Shown: positions 20,657 to 33,435, counted from the stretch's first letter. The stretch: DNA of 64,000 nt from Metellina segmentata (GCA_947359465.1 OX375879.1:120234557-120298556), one strand, 5' to 3'. The notes: generated by a model not told the origin, from the letters alone. Numbers and translations are program-made.

Positions 20657-21734
20657 CAGCCGTCAAAAAAAAAAGACTCACCCGATCGTAATTGCACAAT
20701 TTTCATCACAGAACAAAACGGAAGGTAGCAATCGATAGGGATTAATGTTTTCTACAAATATCAATACTTAAAATTTATCTAAGGGGCCAACATCATATTA
20801 CAGTAGGTGCTTGCTCCGATAATTTCAATACGAACCCATATCTTTTATCCCAAATTTGGAGTCTACAATAAATTGCAGGCGGATTTGATGGAAAAATAAT
20901 GTAAAATGGCGCAAAATTGACCGAGAAAATCTATAAAAACCATTGAGGGAGCATATAAATGTTCGGAATTCAATCACATTATAAATATTAATAAAGACGT
21001 GTAGTGGCCATCGAAATCCATGACTTATTACAGGCGCCTTAGAAAAGAGTCCATTAAGATGGTGACAAAGTCAGAATCCATTCTGACTGAATCCCGGGAT
21101 CTGTTGGCAGAAATTTCTGTTTTCACTTTGTGAACAATCCCCAACAACGATAATAATCATCGAATTTTACAAAAAGTATCTCTGCGCTACTGATTATGCA
21201 TGTAATGAGCTGGAATTTGGAATTCCGATGTTTCAGTAACAGTTGAATCACATGATGTCAAAATTTGCCGCATATTAATATCATAATTGATAGAAAATAG
21301 TAAATTTAATTTATTAATTAAAATGTTTATAGATTGTGTTTGGGTTTTTGAGTAGCAAGGGATGAAAAAACAATTTCCAAGAAAAATTAATGTTTGTAGC
21401 AAATATAACGAAAAAACGTGAAACACCAATTTAACATTAGGAGATCTAATTTTCAAACACTTAAAAATGGGTGAAAAATCCAATAAAATTCATGAAAACT
21501 TTTTTATTTTCGACTGAAACTGTATGTAGAATCAAAAATTGTGATACAAGATAGGGGATCGTGTTGAAAGTATCGGAACAAGCATCCAATTTAATATGAA
21601 TTTTATACAAATTTTACGCATTGATATTTGTAGATAAAATTCATCCCAATCGATTGCTACCTTCCGTTCTGTTCTGTGATGTAAATTGTGCAATTGCGAT
21701 AAGGTGAGTCGTTTTTTTTTTTTTTTGGCGGCTG
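20657..21734. mobile_element. TA-flanked TIR element (Tc1/mariner-type MITE)
   Basis: A 1.08-kb element between TA dinucleotides, with inverted ends of about 90-100 bp. These start CAGCCGTCAAAAA on the left and CAGCCGCCAAAAA on the reverse of the right, and share CATCACAGAACA and GGAAGGTAGCAATCGAT. TA duplication suggests a Tc1/mariner-type transposase in trans. The interior shows no recognisable transposase. Confidence 0.75.
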
Positions 21735-21816
21735 TACATGCAAAGTAAATTTGAGATAATATAAATATGATTTTGCAATGCAATTTGGATTTTTAATGTT
21801 AAGTGAATATTAATTA

Positions 21817-21925
21817 CACTGCTCTCCATGAAAAAAAGCCCCGATACCATTCCAGCTGATTCTTATGTAAAATGACCTCAATCCGAATATGACCCCCTGT
21901 TTGCTCCGGGGCTTAGAGGAGAGAT
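21817..21925 (+). repeat. End fragment of a CACTGCTCTGCATGAAA-type TIR element
   Basis: It starts CACTGCTCTCCATGAAAAA and is related in direct orientation to 33436 and in inverse orientation to about 34310-34408. Only one end is seen here. Confidence 0.5.
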
Positions 21926-22639
21926 ACGGTCTGTTGACAGAAGGAGACATCTCGAAGGCTTGTGACATCATACCACCTCCTTCCGAAGATTGGAAAGAAG
22001 GAGGATCATCAACAGGGGCTCGGACAGATGTTTCAGGAATTCTAGATCAAGGGTTAGTGTCGGTGTTTGGGATTCCAAATTGCCCTGTGCAAAAAACACG
22101 TATAAATGTCTCGCAATCCGTTTGAGAATGATAGTTCGAAGGCCTTGAAAACGCTCTTAAGGATGCCGGTTTTCCTTTCGTTTTGTTATTTCATTTGTTA
22201 CCATGATGACTTAAGATAGTTTATGACTCTAGAAATTCTGTTCTGAGTGAGAAAAAAAAATCCCATTTCTTAAATGCTAGACCACATAACAGGTGTTTAT
22301 GTTTCGATCATTTATGAGAACCCAGTTTTGGGATTCTGATAATATTCGTATTGGGCAGCTGTGCGCTAAAATGGTATTCGGTTGTTGGAGGACAAGGCAG
22401 AACTTTGACTCCTCTATAAATCCTGTGTCCGGGGCTGACCTTGTAATAAATTGAATTGAAGACTGCATACTTTTATGTATTTGATAGAACCGCACCATGT
22501 AACCATTTAAGAAATGGTAGTCTTTTCTTAATATCCTTAAGTGGAATGATTGCACCATAAATCTTTTGGCCCTAAATTGCACCATAAAAGACCCATACTG
22601 TTGCCGATTGTCGATTGTAAATCTTCCCCCCCCCCCGAA
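21926..22639. other. Intergenic, nothing recognised
   Basis: Short open frames on both strands without recognisable domains. A C11 run lies at about 22626-22636. Confidence 0.5.
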
Positions 22640-22803
22640 CGAACATTAATGTTTGAGGTTGCTAAACCAGTTTTAAGAAATGGGGGAAAAAGTTTAAATT
22701 CACTGATTTTGAAAAACATCGATGGTTTTTGGTCGATAAATAAAAAAACATTGATGTTTTAATTTTTAACATCGATGTCTTACTGTCGATGTCGCATCCC
22801 TAG
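22640..22803 (-). mobile_element. Truncated copy of the ATCGATGT foldback MITE
   Basis: The right end ATGTCGCATCCCTA matches the end of the element at 14265-14886, and the inner part matches its AAACTGGTTTAGCAAC block in reverse orientation. The left half is absent. Confidence 0.7.
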
Positions 22804-23924
22804 TTTCGACGAGAAAGAAGAGTCATCAGAAAGGCTGAACTTTGAATGAAAAAATAAAATTACAAGCAAAACCACACAGTGTGCATATTATATTAGGTGT
22901 TTCAAATATCGCCTAACCTAACTATTTCGCTGTGTCTCAGCCTCCTGGGTTGGAAAATCAAGCTGTAAATTTAATGAATTTTTCTAGAAACTATTCTCTT
23001 TTGGTTTCCAGAGATTCCAATACCTTCTTTACTTCTATCAGTTTGTTAGCTAGTAAAACTTCAAAACGTTTTCCAGGATAATTTTTAAGAGTGAGTTTCT
23101 AATATCGCCTATCCCTGTTCCTATTACCACCCACCAGGCTAAATGAGGAGCTACTATTAAAAACGATTTGCTAGTAGAGCATATATACCTGACTGTTTTG
23201 TATTTAAAATGTACTTTCAGGTCAAATAAAAACGAAATTATGATTTGGAAACACTTACCTGGATATTCCCTGAATGGATTGGAGACAAAAAAAAAAAAAA
23301 AACGTTGATCACAACCTCCAATACACTAGATTCAATAGTGTTGTTGATATAACTGATAGGAAACTTGCCGGTGGAGCTACGTGTGGCAAAACCCTAGACC
23401 GTTCAAGTTAACTACAAAAACTCATAGATGTCGCGCAGAGTAGCTTGCAAACACGAGTAGGCGATATTAAGCACAGGGGTGATACTTGGAACTCGTACTC
23501 TAGCTTGTTTGTTGCTCGATATCCCTGATGATTGTCTTGAAACGCAGCTAGTCATTCACAAAACTGACCAGAACTTGATGGAAGAGATGAATCGTCGATC
23601 AAGATCTCGTCGTCTTTTGTTATTAAAAGAAAACCGACCCTATCTTGATATCACCCCAATAAAAAAATTCGGCAATATTTTGTCAAGTCGACATGAAGGT
23701 TTAAAGCAGGTGAATAACTTATCTGTAGTTCAACTATGACAGAGGAAGAATGAAGCTGAGGATTCTTAGTTTCCTATGCAAGTGGTTCAAGCTGATGGAT
23801 GCATGTCGAACGCAAGTCCTTAAACTGTAATGTTTGTCGAATTACAACTGTTAAGAGACTCGTACATACGACCTACTCGATATCCGGATCAAAGTATTAT
23901 ATCAACTTCAACGATTTTGTGTTC
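22804..23924. other. Intergenic with a decayed palindrome repeat
   Basis: A poly-A run lies near 23287. A diverged member of the GACGAGATATCTCGTC-type family lies at about 23500-23700 (CTGACCAGAACTTGATGGAA, GATCTCGTCG). No gene is seen. Confidence 0.5.
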
Positions 23925-24215
23925 TCCAAACTTGAGTAGGAAGAGTAACGAATTGGCAACCGGAGCGTCGCGAGTTCGAAACTCGATCGAACCAAAGACT
24001 CTTGCACGGGGGGAGTTGAACGTTAAATCTATCGTGGCCTGAAAAAAAACCACACGTTGGTGTGGTGTGGAAGTTTGATGAGTGGGGTATGAGATCAGGT
24101 GTTGACGACGTCAAGTGAACGTTGTCCTGGAATCTTTCACTTCGGGATTTATACCGGATCATTGGCAATAGCCCGTTGCGTTTATCCAGTGTGCCGTTAA
24201 TTAACTACCTACCTA
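23925..24215 (+). repeat. tRNA-derived SINE
   Basis: The head contains GTCGCGAGTTCGAAACTCG (B box). The body shares GGTGTGGTGTGGAAGTTTGA and the tail shares AATAGCCCGTTGCG with the other copies. Confidence 0.7.
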
Positions 24216-24822
24216 TGTCCAATCCCTATATTTGCCTAAAAATATCTCTTGCTAGGCCTATTATTTGTAAACGACAGTTTTCTAAACACGTGTATGACCT
24301 CACGAGTAACATTTAAAAAAATCATCCAAACCCGATAACTGCAGAAAAGAACAAAGTAGAACAAATACCTTTTCCGATTATTCTGCAGTCAATTTTATCA
24401 ATAGATAACAAATAAATCACAATCGATGGAAACATTGAGCCCCTGACAGCGATGATCCTCAAGCAAGATTGCGATAACTTTGTGCCACACTCGAAGTTCT
24501 CATTCGATATCAGATGCTACGTACTTGGAATTTTTCTATCAACCTACTGATCTGACAGTCTTTGACACTGTCATCATAATTATGTATTTCCAATCTGAAA
24601 GACCGATGTTATTCTGCCTCACCTTCGCGTGGGAAATACTCGCTTAACACTCCAAGTGGGTTCGAGGACATATCTAGAGATTGCAATCCGGCCGGAATGA
24701 CACTAATCCGGCTGGATTCGGCCGGATTGGTAATTTGTTAATAAGTCTTTCTAACCAGTATGTATTTTTCCAAAATCGGCTGAGTGAAAGTAGCTAAAAA
24801 GGATATTATTCCATATAAACCA

Positions 24823-25500
24823 GTGTTTCCCAACCTTTTTTGTGTCATGCCCCACCAAAGCCTTTCTAAAATTCGTATGCCCCCTATGTAAAATATACAT
24901 AATTTTTAATATTAAAAAATTGAATTGTTCACTTAAGAAACTTAAATGATAGGTTTTAGGAAGAAATCACAAGGAAATTGTTAACGAAACACAGTAAATA
25001 AATTTTACAAAACATATAATGAAAAACTGAAATTCAAATTCGAAATAATTTTAATGCAGATTTTTCTATAATAATTTAATATTTCAATTTCGTGAGATCC
25101 TTGCGCTTGATGCACAGAGATTTTATGTTAGGTTCCAATTTGGTTAGCTTCAGTCTCAAGTCTCACCGTTGTGTTATATCCAGACGATTTTTTTTTTTAC
25201 CAGTAAATCATTTACACATGAGTTGAAGTGTGAGCAGTAAATAGACACTTTACTGTTGTCCTGTTTTCAAAATTTTTCTTAAAGTTTGAAAGTAATTCAA
25301 ATCTGAATTATAATATGAGCATTATGTTTCGCCTTCAAATGCGCCTCAAGACGACCTCGTTGCATTGATTCGTTGGTCAAGCATTGCTGGCATAAAAGAC
25401 AAAAAGGAAACCGCTCATCGTAGACAGCAGGTATGAACCCAAATTTCAAATATTCCTCCGAATATTGACGAACTTTTTTCTTGCTTGCACCACTCATTTT
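24823..25500 (-). mobile_element. Nested hAT fragment with BED zinc finger
   Basis: The left end is CAGTGTTTCCCAACC, a ZBED-type hAT terminus. The minus-strand frame at 25297-25497 reads QYSEEYLKFGF, then FCLLCQQCLTNESM, then LEAHLKAKH. This is a BED-type finger (C-x2-C ... H-x4-H) close to those of ZBED5/FAM200/SCAND3 hAT transposases. Most of the transposase between finger and end is missing, and the right terminus was not found. Confidence 0.75.
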
Positions 25501-26619
25501 ACTATGGGCTCAAAGAAATATATATAAGATCAATTAAAAACTAAAACTAAAGTATGTGTTAAAATTAATTTAATGTGACATAGAGTAAACGTATACTAAA
25601 AAATGCATATTTATTTAAATGTATATAACACATTTACCACACCGCCACCGCAAAATAACATATTTTTTCCATTTGACAAATTTTTCAGAAAAATTATGCT
25701 TCTAAATTTAAAATAAATAAAAATAAAATAAAATACTTACCAATTATATCTATACAGTGTATATATTTTTTAAATCGACGAGACTTTTACAACAGTTTTT
25801 ACCGACGCCTTTCCAATTAACACCAACTGAATGCTGCGAAACACTACAGAAGTTGCGACGGACCATTCAGATGCGAACAACTGCGGTGTTTAGCGAGATT
25901 TTAAAGCGTCCGGGGGTCCACGCGGAGCCTTCCGTCTGCCGCAGGGAGGTTAACTTGACGCCGCCAAAATCCCAGTTGATATTTTGGTCTCGTCAAACGA
26001 ATTTATAATATTTATTGGCCGCAATTATTTAAGAATTTGCTTTTTTCTTTCAATTTTGGCACCGAAATCTAGCATTGCATTTAAATGGCCCGGAGCAAAA
26101 GGGTTAAACTCGTGTCGAGTCCATTTTCGAATTGCAATCAAATTAATCTTAACAATCAAATTGCCCCACGTTCGGAAACATTGATGTAAACGAACCAAAC
26201 GTTTATTTTAGCATTAGAAAATTCAACTTTATTAATAATTATCTATAGGTAGGAAATCAATCACCAACAATTAATTATAGTAACTACTACTAATAAACTT
26301 GTACTATTAGTAGTACGTATTAAACGATTGATGAAAATCAGTCTTACTATTGTATTTTCCACACCAAAAACATCAGCTTATTTTATACTTTGTACTTTTC
26401 TTTTTTTTTCTAAAATTATGTAGTCTCTATCTCTAATGTCGTTGAGCTAATGACATAAATTGTACCTAACCTTGTCTTATACTAACATAAAAATCTAATC
26501 CTTGGCAGTTTTTGGTCAACATATCAAAAACGGGAACTCTTAATTCTTCTTAATTGCTTAAATCGAAGTTATATATTAATGAAAATCACTTTTGAGTTTT
26601 AACGATCTAAGGAAACAAA

Positions 26620-26780
26620 TTGTATTAACTGTGTCATCTCCCAACCTACTTCTCAATGAACTGCAAATATAACCAGCGGCCGAGAAGGCCCTCTCAGCTA
26701 CGACACTAGTTGGTTTAACCGTCATTAAGCAGTCGTACATACGAGACAAATATTTTCCTTTGACTTCATTTCATATGAAA
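26620..26780 (-). pseudogene. hAT transposase C-terminal dimerisation remnant
   Basis: The minus strand reads KPTSVVAERAFSAAGYICSS, followed by LRSRLGDDTVNTICFL, a very recognisable hAT C-terminal dimerisation region. The rest of the transposase upstream is not recognisable. It belongs to the 24676-27131 element. Confidence 0.85.
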
Positions 26781-27159
26781 TCATTTCTTTCTTCAGTATT
26801 TTCTCAAAATCTGTTTCTTTTCTTAAGTTTGTCTTTTTTCAATCGTCTTCATTTTCTTGCAGAATTTGTTTTTCTGATTTATCTTTATTAAAAAAAAAAT
26901 ATTATTGATAATTTAACTTATAATTTTTATTAGAATTCTCCAAACTGACGATTGAAAAATATAAAAACGGTTAATTCACAATCGATTTGCGAAAAAACGA
27001 TTCTACAACTTTAAAGTTGGGTTTGAATAATCGATTATTTAATTTAAAAAAAAATTCGGGTTTATCGGATCCGATAGATGTTGCTGGATCCGGTGGGTAA
27101 CCAAATGATGCCGGATCGGATTGCAATCTAGACATATCTCCTCCATCTAGATATTTCTG

Positions 27160-27420
27160 ATTTTTTTATGCTTACCAGATCAAGATAATCATAAAAAAGG
27201 ACTAAATATATCGTTCTCATCAAGACTGATCAGTTTTGCTAGTGAGACGGAGAATCATTAGCAGATCTGAACAGATATTGAGAGACGAGATATCTCGTCA
27301 TTCCAAACACTGACCAGATCTTGATCTCGACATCATCAATGGTGACTTCGTGGTGACGAGATATCTAGAAATATTTATGGAATCTTGATGGATGAGATAT
27401 CTTGTCAAAATAGACAAAGT
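27160..27420. repeat. piggyBac-like palindrome repeat, decayed
   Basis: Several GACGAGATATCT-type half-palindromes, with ACTGACCAGATCTTGAT blocks, characteristic of the dispersed family. Confidence 0.5.
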
Positions 27421-27604
27421 GAAGGAGGCAAGGAGGGTTACGGAAATCAAGAACATATAGGTTTGTTCTGTAAGAACAATGACGTTAGTAGAATTAATCA
27501 ATTTGGGCGGAAAATGAATCATTAGAATAACGCTCATAATTAATATTTATTACAGCATGTGTCAAACTTTGATGGTAATGAAAGTGGGGTTGATATAATA
27601 ATTT

Positions 27605-28500
27605 ATTTATACAACTCGGGGTCTCCGCACCCAGCTCGCTTAAGCTCGTCAAGCTCCGGGGATTGCTACGCGATAATATTTGATTTGCTTCGCAAACCAA
27701 CACCCCTTTGGCAGAGTCAATCTCCTGTGTGACGGCTGAACTATCTTAATAATTCGCATAATCCTGATTTGACTTTCGGGTCCATGACGTCATAGCGAGG
27801 GCTTTGCTCTCTGCTCGCTAACGATCGCCAACCCCTGGTAACTGCTACGCAGTCCCATTTGGTTTGCTTAGTACACCAAGACTCCTATCTCAAATGAATT
27901 CCTTTTTTTTTTCACTTTAACATTTAATGCACCCAAAATAATAGTCGCATCAGCAAAAAACCTTCTCTGTTTTTTTAATGCACAATTTTGAATAAACCAT
28001 GTTAATCTTGTAATTTTTTTCTCTACTTTCTCTTTAAATCGTCTGAAAATTAAGCGAAACAAAGATGTGCTCGCCTCCGTTCCTTCATGACGTCACAGCG
28101 AGCTGGCCCTGGTTTCATCGAAGCCGTTTGACGTTCCATCGCGCACTTATGCTAGGAATCCATGACGTCTCAGTGATGACTCTGCGCCCTGCTTGCTAAC
28201 GCTCGCAAACCCCTGGTGATTGCAACGTAATTTCATTTGGTTTGCTTCTCTAACCAAGATTCCTATCGCAAGTGAAATCCCTTTTTTTTCACTTTAACAC
28301 TTAATGAACTCTAAAATAATAGCCGCATCAGCAAAAAACCTTCTCCATCTTGTTCCCTGTACAATTTTGAATAAACATAGTTAATCTCGTAATTCTCTAC
28401 TTTCTCGGGAAACTGTCTGAGAATTGAACGAAACAGAGATCTGATTGCCTCCGTTCCTTCATGACGTCACAGCGAGCTGGCAGCTTGTGCTGCTCTCCAA
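27605..28500 (-). mobile_element. Helitron-like non-autonomous repeats, two tandem units
   Basis: Two diverged units of about 360 bp (about 27780-28110 and 28140-28480) share CCATGACGTC, CGCCAACCCCTGGTAA, TTTGGTTTGCTT and AGCCGCATCAGCAAAAAACC blocks. On the minus strand the left end resembles the hairpin-plus-CTAG 3' end of the copies at 45726 and 63771. No Rep/helicase is present. The class assignment is tentative. Confidence 0.5.
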
Positions 28501-28648
28501 ATGCTTCCTATAGAGTTAGGAATAAAATTAAGTTTTACCCCAGTAGGTGTAAAATAATAATAAAATAATAGAGAGAGTTTCCTCATTTCTAGAGAACTGT
28601 CTCCTTAAGGATACAATACTAACGAAATTGGTAATGGTAATTTTAGTT

Positions 28649-28690
28649 AACGTCGTACTAGAGCAACACAACGGGCTACTAACGAAAAAT
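28649..28690 (-). repeat. SINE tail fragment
   Basis: AACGTCGTACTAGAGCAACA, followed by an ACGGGCTA motif, matches the tail of the minus-strand SINEs. Confidence 0.6.
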
Positions 28691-29353
28691 AAATCCAACA
28701 TTGACAAATTGGTAATGTAACACTAGGGATCGTGGATCTAAATTTTAGAATGTCAATAACAGTGAGCAATCTGGTGTGTTTGTGTACAGTTTAATTTTGT
28801 TATTTCATTCCAATAAATAGCTTCATAACTTCCGTTCCATGCTGTCTTGGTTAGTAAATATAATTATAAAATTACACACACGGGGGGGGGGGGCTAAAAA
28901 GCTGTCTTCGAGAAGGCAGTTCTTTAGATGCAACCAAGAATCAACTTTTTAGATGCAACCAAAAATGTTCGGCGATCTAAGGCTTAAAACACACAGTCAT
29001 CTCCATGACCAAAAGCGGTGTGTTTTTCCCTCATCATTGAAACCTGTAAAATATTTGACAGATATGACAGCAACGGCAGATAACACCCGCGCATTTTGTT
29101 ATTTTGAGATCTATCACACATGGAGAGGTGACGTCAAAAGAGCGATGATCCCAGAAAAACGTTATCTAAAATAATAAACCACACGGCTTAATTTCAACGA
29201 CCTTCGAATTCTGTGTTATTAGTTTCAATCCCTTTCACTTTCTTCTTGATATCCAGTTACAACGCACTTCCCCCCCCCACACACACACAGTGCGTTCAAT
29301 CTGTTCGGGCAGTCGACACTTCCTCTAGACGCAGAGGAAAGCGAGTCTTCAAC
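28691..29353 (+). other. Upstream region of P450-B
   Basis: Sequence before the P450-B start codon. It contains a G9 run (28884-28892), a short CA run next to a C-rich run (about 29270-29290), and no clear core promoter or upstream coding exon. Confidence 0.45.
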
Positions 29354-29433
29354 ATGCTCGAAACGGTTCTGTTTCTGGGCCCAATAGCGGTCACTCTTGT
29401 GATTGGAATAACATCAGCTGTGCTCCTGTACTG
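29354..29433 (+). CDS. P450-B first coding exon (membrane anchor)
   Basis: It starts MLETVLFLGPIAVTLVIGIT, followed by SAVLLYW. This is an N-terminal hydrophobic helix that would anchor a microsomal P450 in the endoplasmic reticulum. The ATG at 29354 is chosen because it opens this helix directly. The donor is CTG|GTAAGT, phase 2. Joining to 40370 gives YWYSIRNHDYW, a normal CYP3-clan linker. The next exon is 10.9 kb away, across a hAT, MITEs, SINEs and Tc1 elements. Confidence 0.88.
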
Positions 29434-29788
29434 GTAAGTTTCATTGTTGTTGATGTCCATACGTGCACATTAGATCGATGGGAATTTGGAGTGTTTACGA
29501 AATTTATGGGTGTACTTAAGGTTGCCAGAACATCTCTTAGAACAGGGATGGGCAAACTCCGGCCCGCCTGAAGGTTTTATCCAGCCCGGGGATTGAATTT
29601 TAATTTGCCGGTCCGACGGAAATGAAAAGAAAATATGATTTATATATTATATATCCATATCCTTTTGTACTTTGTTTAAATATTATTTTTTTCCTTCCTT
29701 TTTTTTCAAAGGACTGATGATTTTTTTACTTTCTCTATTTGTGTTCTACAAAACATAAATCGACGGAAATAGCAAGCACAGACAAACC

Positions 29789-30466
29789 TTGGACGCCTTC
29801 ACACGAAGGAGATCGATCGCTCAGACCTGTCTGAAGATGACTGAACTTACATAGAAATCATAGGAGCATTTCACACGAGAAGACTACCAGGAAACCGTTA
29901 TGAGAGACTAAAAAATAGTCACCGAGGAAGTTCAGTCGCCGGCGACTTTTTTATGTCGTGGTTTATTTTATTCGAGAAACAAAACAAAACAGCTTTTATA
30001 TTCTCTAGTACAAGTTTATATATTCGCGATCGTTAAAGATAGAGTAAAAATTTCAACGGATTTGAAATCTGCGGAAAATTTTACTTAAGATCGATACCTT
30101 AAATGTAATTTTCTTTAAATAAATAATATTTCTATTGTAACTTTTATATTTACGTCAAATGCGGCTAAATTCGTAGTGCGAAAATATAAAAGTTGGAATT
30201 GAAATTTATTTATTTAAAGAAAATCACATTTAAGGTATCGATCTGTTGTAAAATTTTCCGCAGATTTCAAATCCGTTTAAATTTTTAATCTGTCTTTAAC
30301 GATGCTGATTTTATAAAAAAAAACAAACAATTCCAGTCAAAAATTTTGTTTTGCTTCTCTACGCTCAAATAGTTTATGCACAGGAAATGAATCTGTAAAC
30401 ATTTCCTGGTGTCAATTTCAAGCGACCGATCTAAGAGATCGATCTCCTTCGTGTGTAGGCGCCTTA
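29789..30466. mobile_element. Palindromic MITE nested in the hAT
   Basis: Inverted ends share CACACGAAGGAGATCGATC. Internal inverted blocks (about 30040-30125 and 30200-30290) share GATTTGAAATCTGCGGAAAA. The whole element of about 680 bp is close to an imperfect palindrome. Related internal blocks occur at 59560-59600 and 59780-59830. No transposase is present. Confidence 0.75.
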
Positions 30467-30786
30467 AAGTGTTAAAAGCGGAAGTTCTTTGATAGTTATA
30501 GCTGTAGACTGGCGCCAACAAGCGTTATCTCTTTCTCGGGGAGCAGACATATGGGAATCCAATATAGGTGAATTAGACCTCACATATGGCAGACTGCGCA
30601 TTTTAAGCTCCAGCCAGCAGCTTTTTCTTTTGGCGCGAGTTTTAATATTATTGATTGCGTATGGAAAGATTGCGGACTTATATGATCATTGTGAATAGTG
30701 GTGAAAGTATTAAAAGTATAGCGTAGCTAGTGCTTGTTTGTGTTATTCGTAAAATATTTCAACCCGAAAAGGGCTACTAAAAAAAC

Positions 30787-32573
30787 GTGAAGTTGATTCA
30801 AAGTGCCGTGTTTTTAATGATGAATGGACCTGGAAATATTTTTTTTACAGTTGTTAAAGATAAACCAGTGTGTCTCATCTGCAATGAAGCTGTAGCAGTC
30901 TTCAAAGAATATAACATTTCCCGTCATTTCACATCCAAGGATAAGAATTCCAATTACGAAGCAATGTCCGAATATGAAAGAAAACAAAATGTAGAAAGTC
31001 TTTGTAAAAAATTATCAGGCCGAAAATTTTTTTCTCAAGAAGGTAAATACTATCCAAGAAGCAGCTACACATGCAAGTTACATTGTAGCATACAATATTG
31101 CTAAAAATAATTAAGCTCTCAGTGATGGGGCGTTCGTTAAACAATGCATGCGCCAAGTTTGTGATATTGTATGTCCAGACAAGAAAAATAATTTTGAGAA
31201 TGTAAGCTTATCTCGAAAAACGGTGACTTCTAGAATCGAAGCCATCGATAAAAATTTGACATCACAATTAGAGTCAAAGCTTGGCCAGTTTAAATTTTAC
31301 TCCATAGCTATGGATGAAAGCACTGATATAAATGATACTGCTCAATTAGTATTATTTATAAGAGGTATTGATGAGAACTTTGAAATTACCGAGGAACTGG
31401 CTTGCATGCGTTCTTTAAAGGGAACTACAACGGGATGTGATATTTTTTCGTGAATTTCAAGAAGGGCTTTTAACTTTGAAAGTGCCTATAACAAATATAT
31501 GTAATATTACGACCGATGGAGCACCAAATAAGACATGAAAAAAATCTGGATTTCTTGAACTTTTTAATCAAAACTATCCCGGGAACAATGTTGTTTTTCT
31601 ACATTGTGCTATACATCAAGATGCTCTGTGTAAATCTGCATTGAATACGAAACCCGTGCTTGATGCAGTCGTGAAGCTTGTAAATACTATTCGATCTCGT
31701 GGGCTTACTCACAGGCAATTTCGAGATTTTCTTCAGTATGTGTAATCTGAATACTCTGATGTACTGTATTACACGAAAGTAAGGTGGCTTAGTGCAGGAT
31801 GTGTTTTCGAGCGAGTTTGGCAGCTGAAAGACAACATTGTGTCGTTCTTCCATGAGAAACAGTGTTCAGCGGAGTGCGAAATGTTAGAAGATACAGAATG
31901 ACTTTCGGACTTTGCATTTCTCACATATCTTCTTTGTCATATGAGCAACTTGAATGTCAAGATGCAAGGGAAAAATCAATTTATCGACGATATCTGGGCC
32001 CATCTCAAAGCTTTTAAACTAAAACTTAATCTGTTTGCTGGGCAGCTAGCTAAGAACGACTTGTCTCATTTCTCGAGGTTAAATTTAATACCCTCAGTAA
32101 ATGAAGAGAAGCTTAAGAATTATGAAGATGGCTTGTAAAAACTGCATTTTGAGTTCGAACGCAGATTTCAAGATTTCAGTGCCATTCTAACAGAATTGGA
32201 TATTTTTACCATGCCTTTCAACGTAAATTGTGAAGCAGTGAGGTCAGATATGCAGATTGAATTAATTGAGTTGCAATCTAATAATCATCTCAAGCAGTTG
32301 TTTCTAAATATGCCAAAGTTAGAGTTTTACAAATCATTATCGAAAGTAAGTTTCCCAAATTTAATATCTCACGCCCAGAAAATCAGTGCTATGTTTGCTT
32401 CATCTTATATATGTGAACAAGTGTTTTCAACTATGAACCTTAGAAAGAATTATTTCAGAAGTATACTGACAGATGAGCATTTAGCCTCGTTCCTTAGAAT
32501 CAGTACATCTCACTTCGAACCTCAATATAAGGAACTTTTAAAAATGAAATCGCAATTCCATTCATCTCATTAA
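30787..32573 (+). pseudogene. GTF2IRD2-like hAT transposase remnant
   Basis: Four plus-strand pieces in changing frames. 30787-31104 has a BED-like finger (KPVCLICNEAVAVFKEYNIS, then RHF). 31148-31453 has FYSIAMDESTDINDTAQLVL, the first catalytic Asp region. 31560-31890 holds the middle region, with VVFLHCAIHQDALC in frame. 32196-32573 has the dimerisation block YICEQVFSTMNLRKNYFRS. Frameshifts and stops separate the pieces, so it is inactive. Confidence 0.85.
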
Positions 32574-32699
32574 CAAATTTAAATTGTAATACTTGTATAT
32601 TGTTTTTAAAATTTTAGAAAAATTTATCTTGGCCCGCCAACTTTTTTTTTTCGATTTTTGGCCCGCGACCGTAAAAGTTTGCCCATCCCTGTCTTATAA

Positions 32700-33435
32700 C
32701 ATGTCCTCACCCGCTCGGATATTTTTGTTCACTCTTCTTTTTTTTAAAAAGGCAAATATTTGTATCCTCTTTTTTTCTGTTGTTCATTTTTTTGCGCTCT
32801 GTTCATAATTATGCATTCCGTTATAAAATATACTTCACATTTCAAACTTTACCGGTTATATATATCTACATTGCCTACTATGTATATCGTTGTGTAAACC
32901 ACAGCTATTCAAATACGCATCAGATCAAGTACATTTTGTACGAAAATCATACGTATTATTAAAACGCATCAACGTATAATAGGAAGTTCAACCACTAGTG
33001 TATATCGAGCTCCATGTTAAAACGTTTCATTATGAGACCAAATAGATAACCATTAAGAATTTAGATTCGTGTTAGAATAATAAGATAAGAAATATTGTTC
33101 TTATTACATCAAAATGAATAGCAATACGGACGATTTTCGCAGCCTCTTTTTAGTTTGGAAGGAAATCGCGTTGCTAACCTAGCCTCCTTTTTTGACGGCA
33201 TTAAATCGAAGTCGGTAGCTTAACTATGATTTCGGCGAGATATAATTATGTGTTGATGTTATTATTCCACGTTTAAAATCCCTTTTACTCCAACAGCTAA
33301 ACCGTTTTAAATTGAATCCTTATGGTACTTTTTTAAATTCAGAGATTCGGTTTACAAATGGAAACCACGTAGCTATTTACAACGATAGTTGCTGTTACTT
33401 CACTATGTGTAGTATCGCTTTCAATAACTAAATAC
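32700..33435 (+). other. P450-B intron 1, nothing recognised
   Basis: AT-rich intron sequence with short open frames but no recognisable domains or repeat ends. Confidence 0.5.

Larger units (their letters stand above)
24676..27131 (-). mobile_element. hAT transposon with perfect 8-bp TSD
   Basis: A 2.46-kb element with inverted ends (AGAGATTGCAATCCGG on the left; GGATTGCAATCTAG on the right) and a perfect 8-bp duplication ACATATCT (24668-24675 and 27132-27139). A hAT dimerisation block lies inside on the minus strand at about 26620-26780. A second hAT fragment begins inside it at 24823. Confidence 0.8.
29543..32691 (+). mobile_element. hAT transposon, GTF2IRD2-like
   Basis: A 3.1-kb element starting CAGGGATGGGCAAACTCC and ending GTTTGCCCATCCCTG, flanked by TCTTAGAA (29535-29542) and TCTTATAA (32692-32699), 7 of 8 identical. 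It carries a broken plus-strand transposase resembling the hAT part of GTF2IRD2 and related proteins. A palindromic MITE (about 29789-30466) is inserted near its left end. Confidence 0.85.

Noticed and set aside
28953..29174. 73-codon ORF upstream of P450-B
   Set aside because: No family resemblance and no evidence that it is translated. It may be part of the upstream region or chance.
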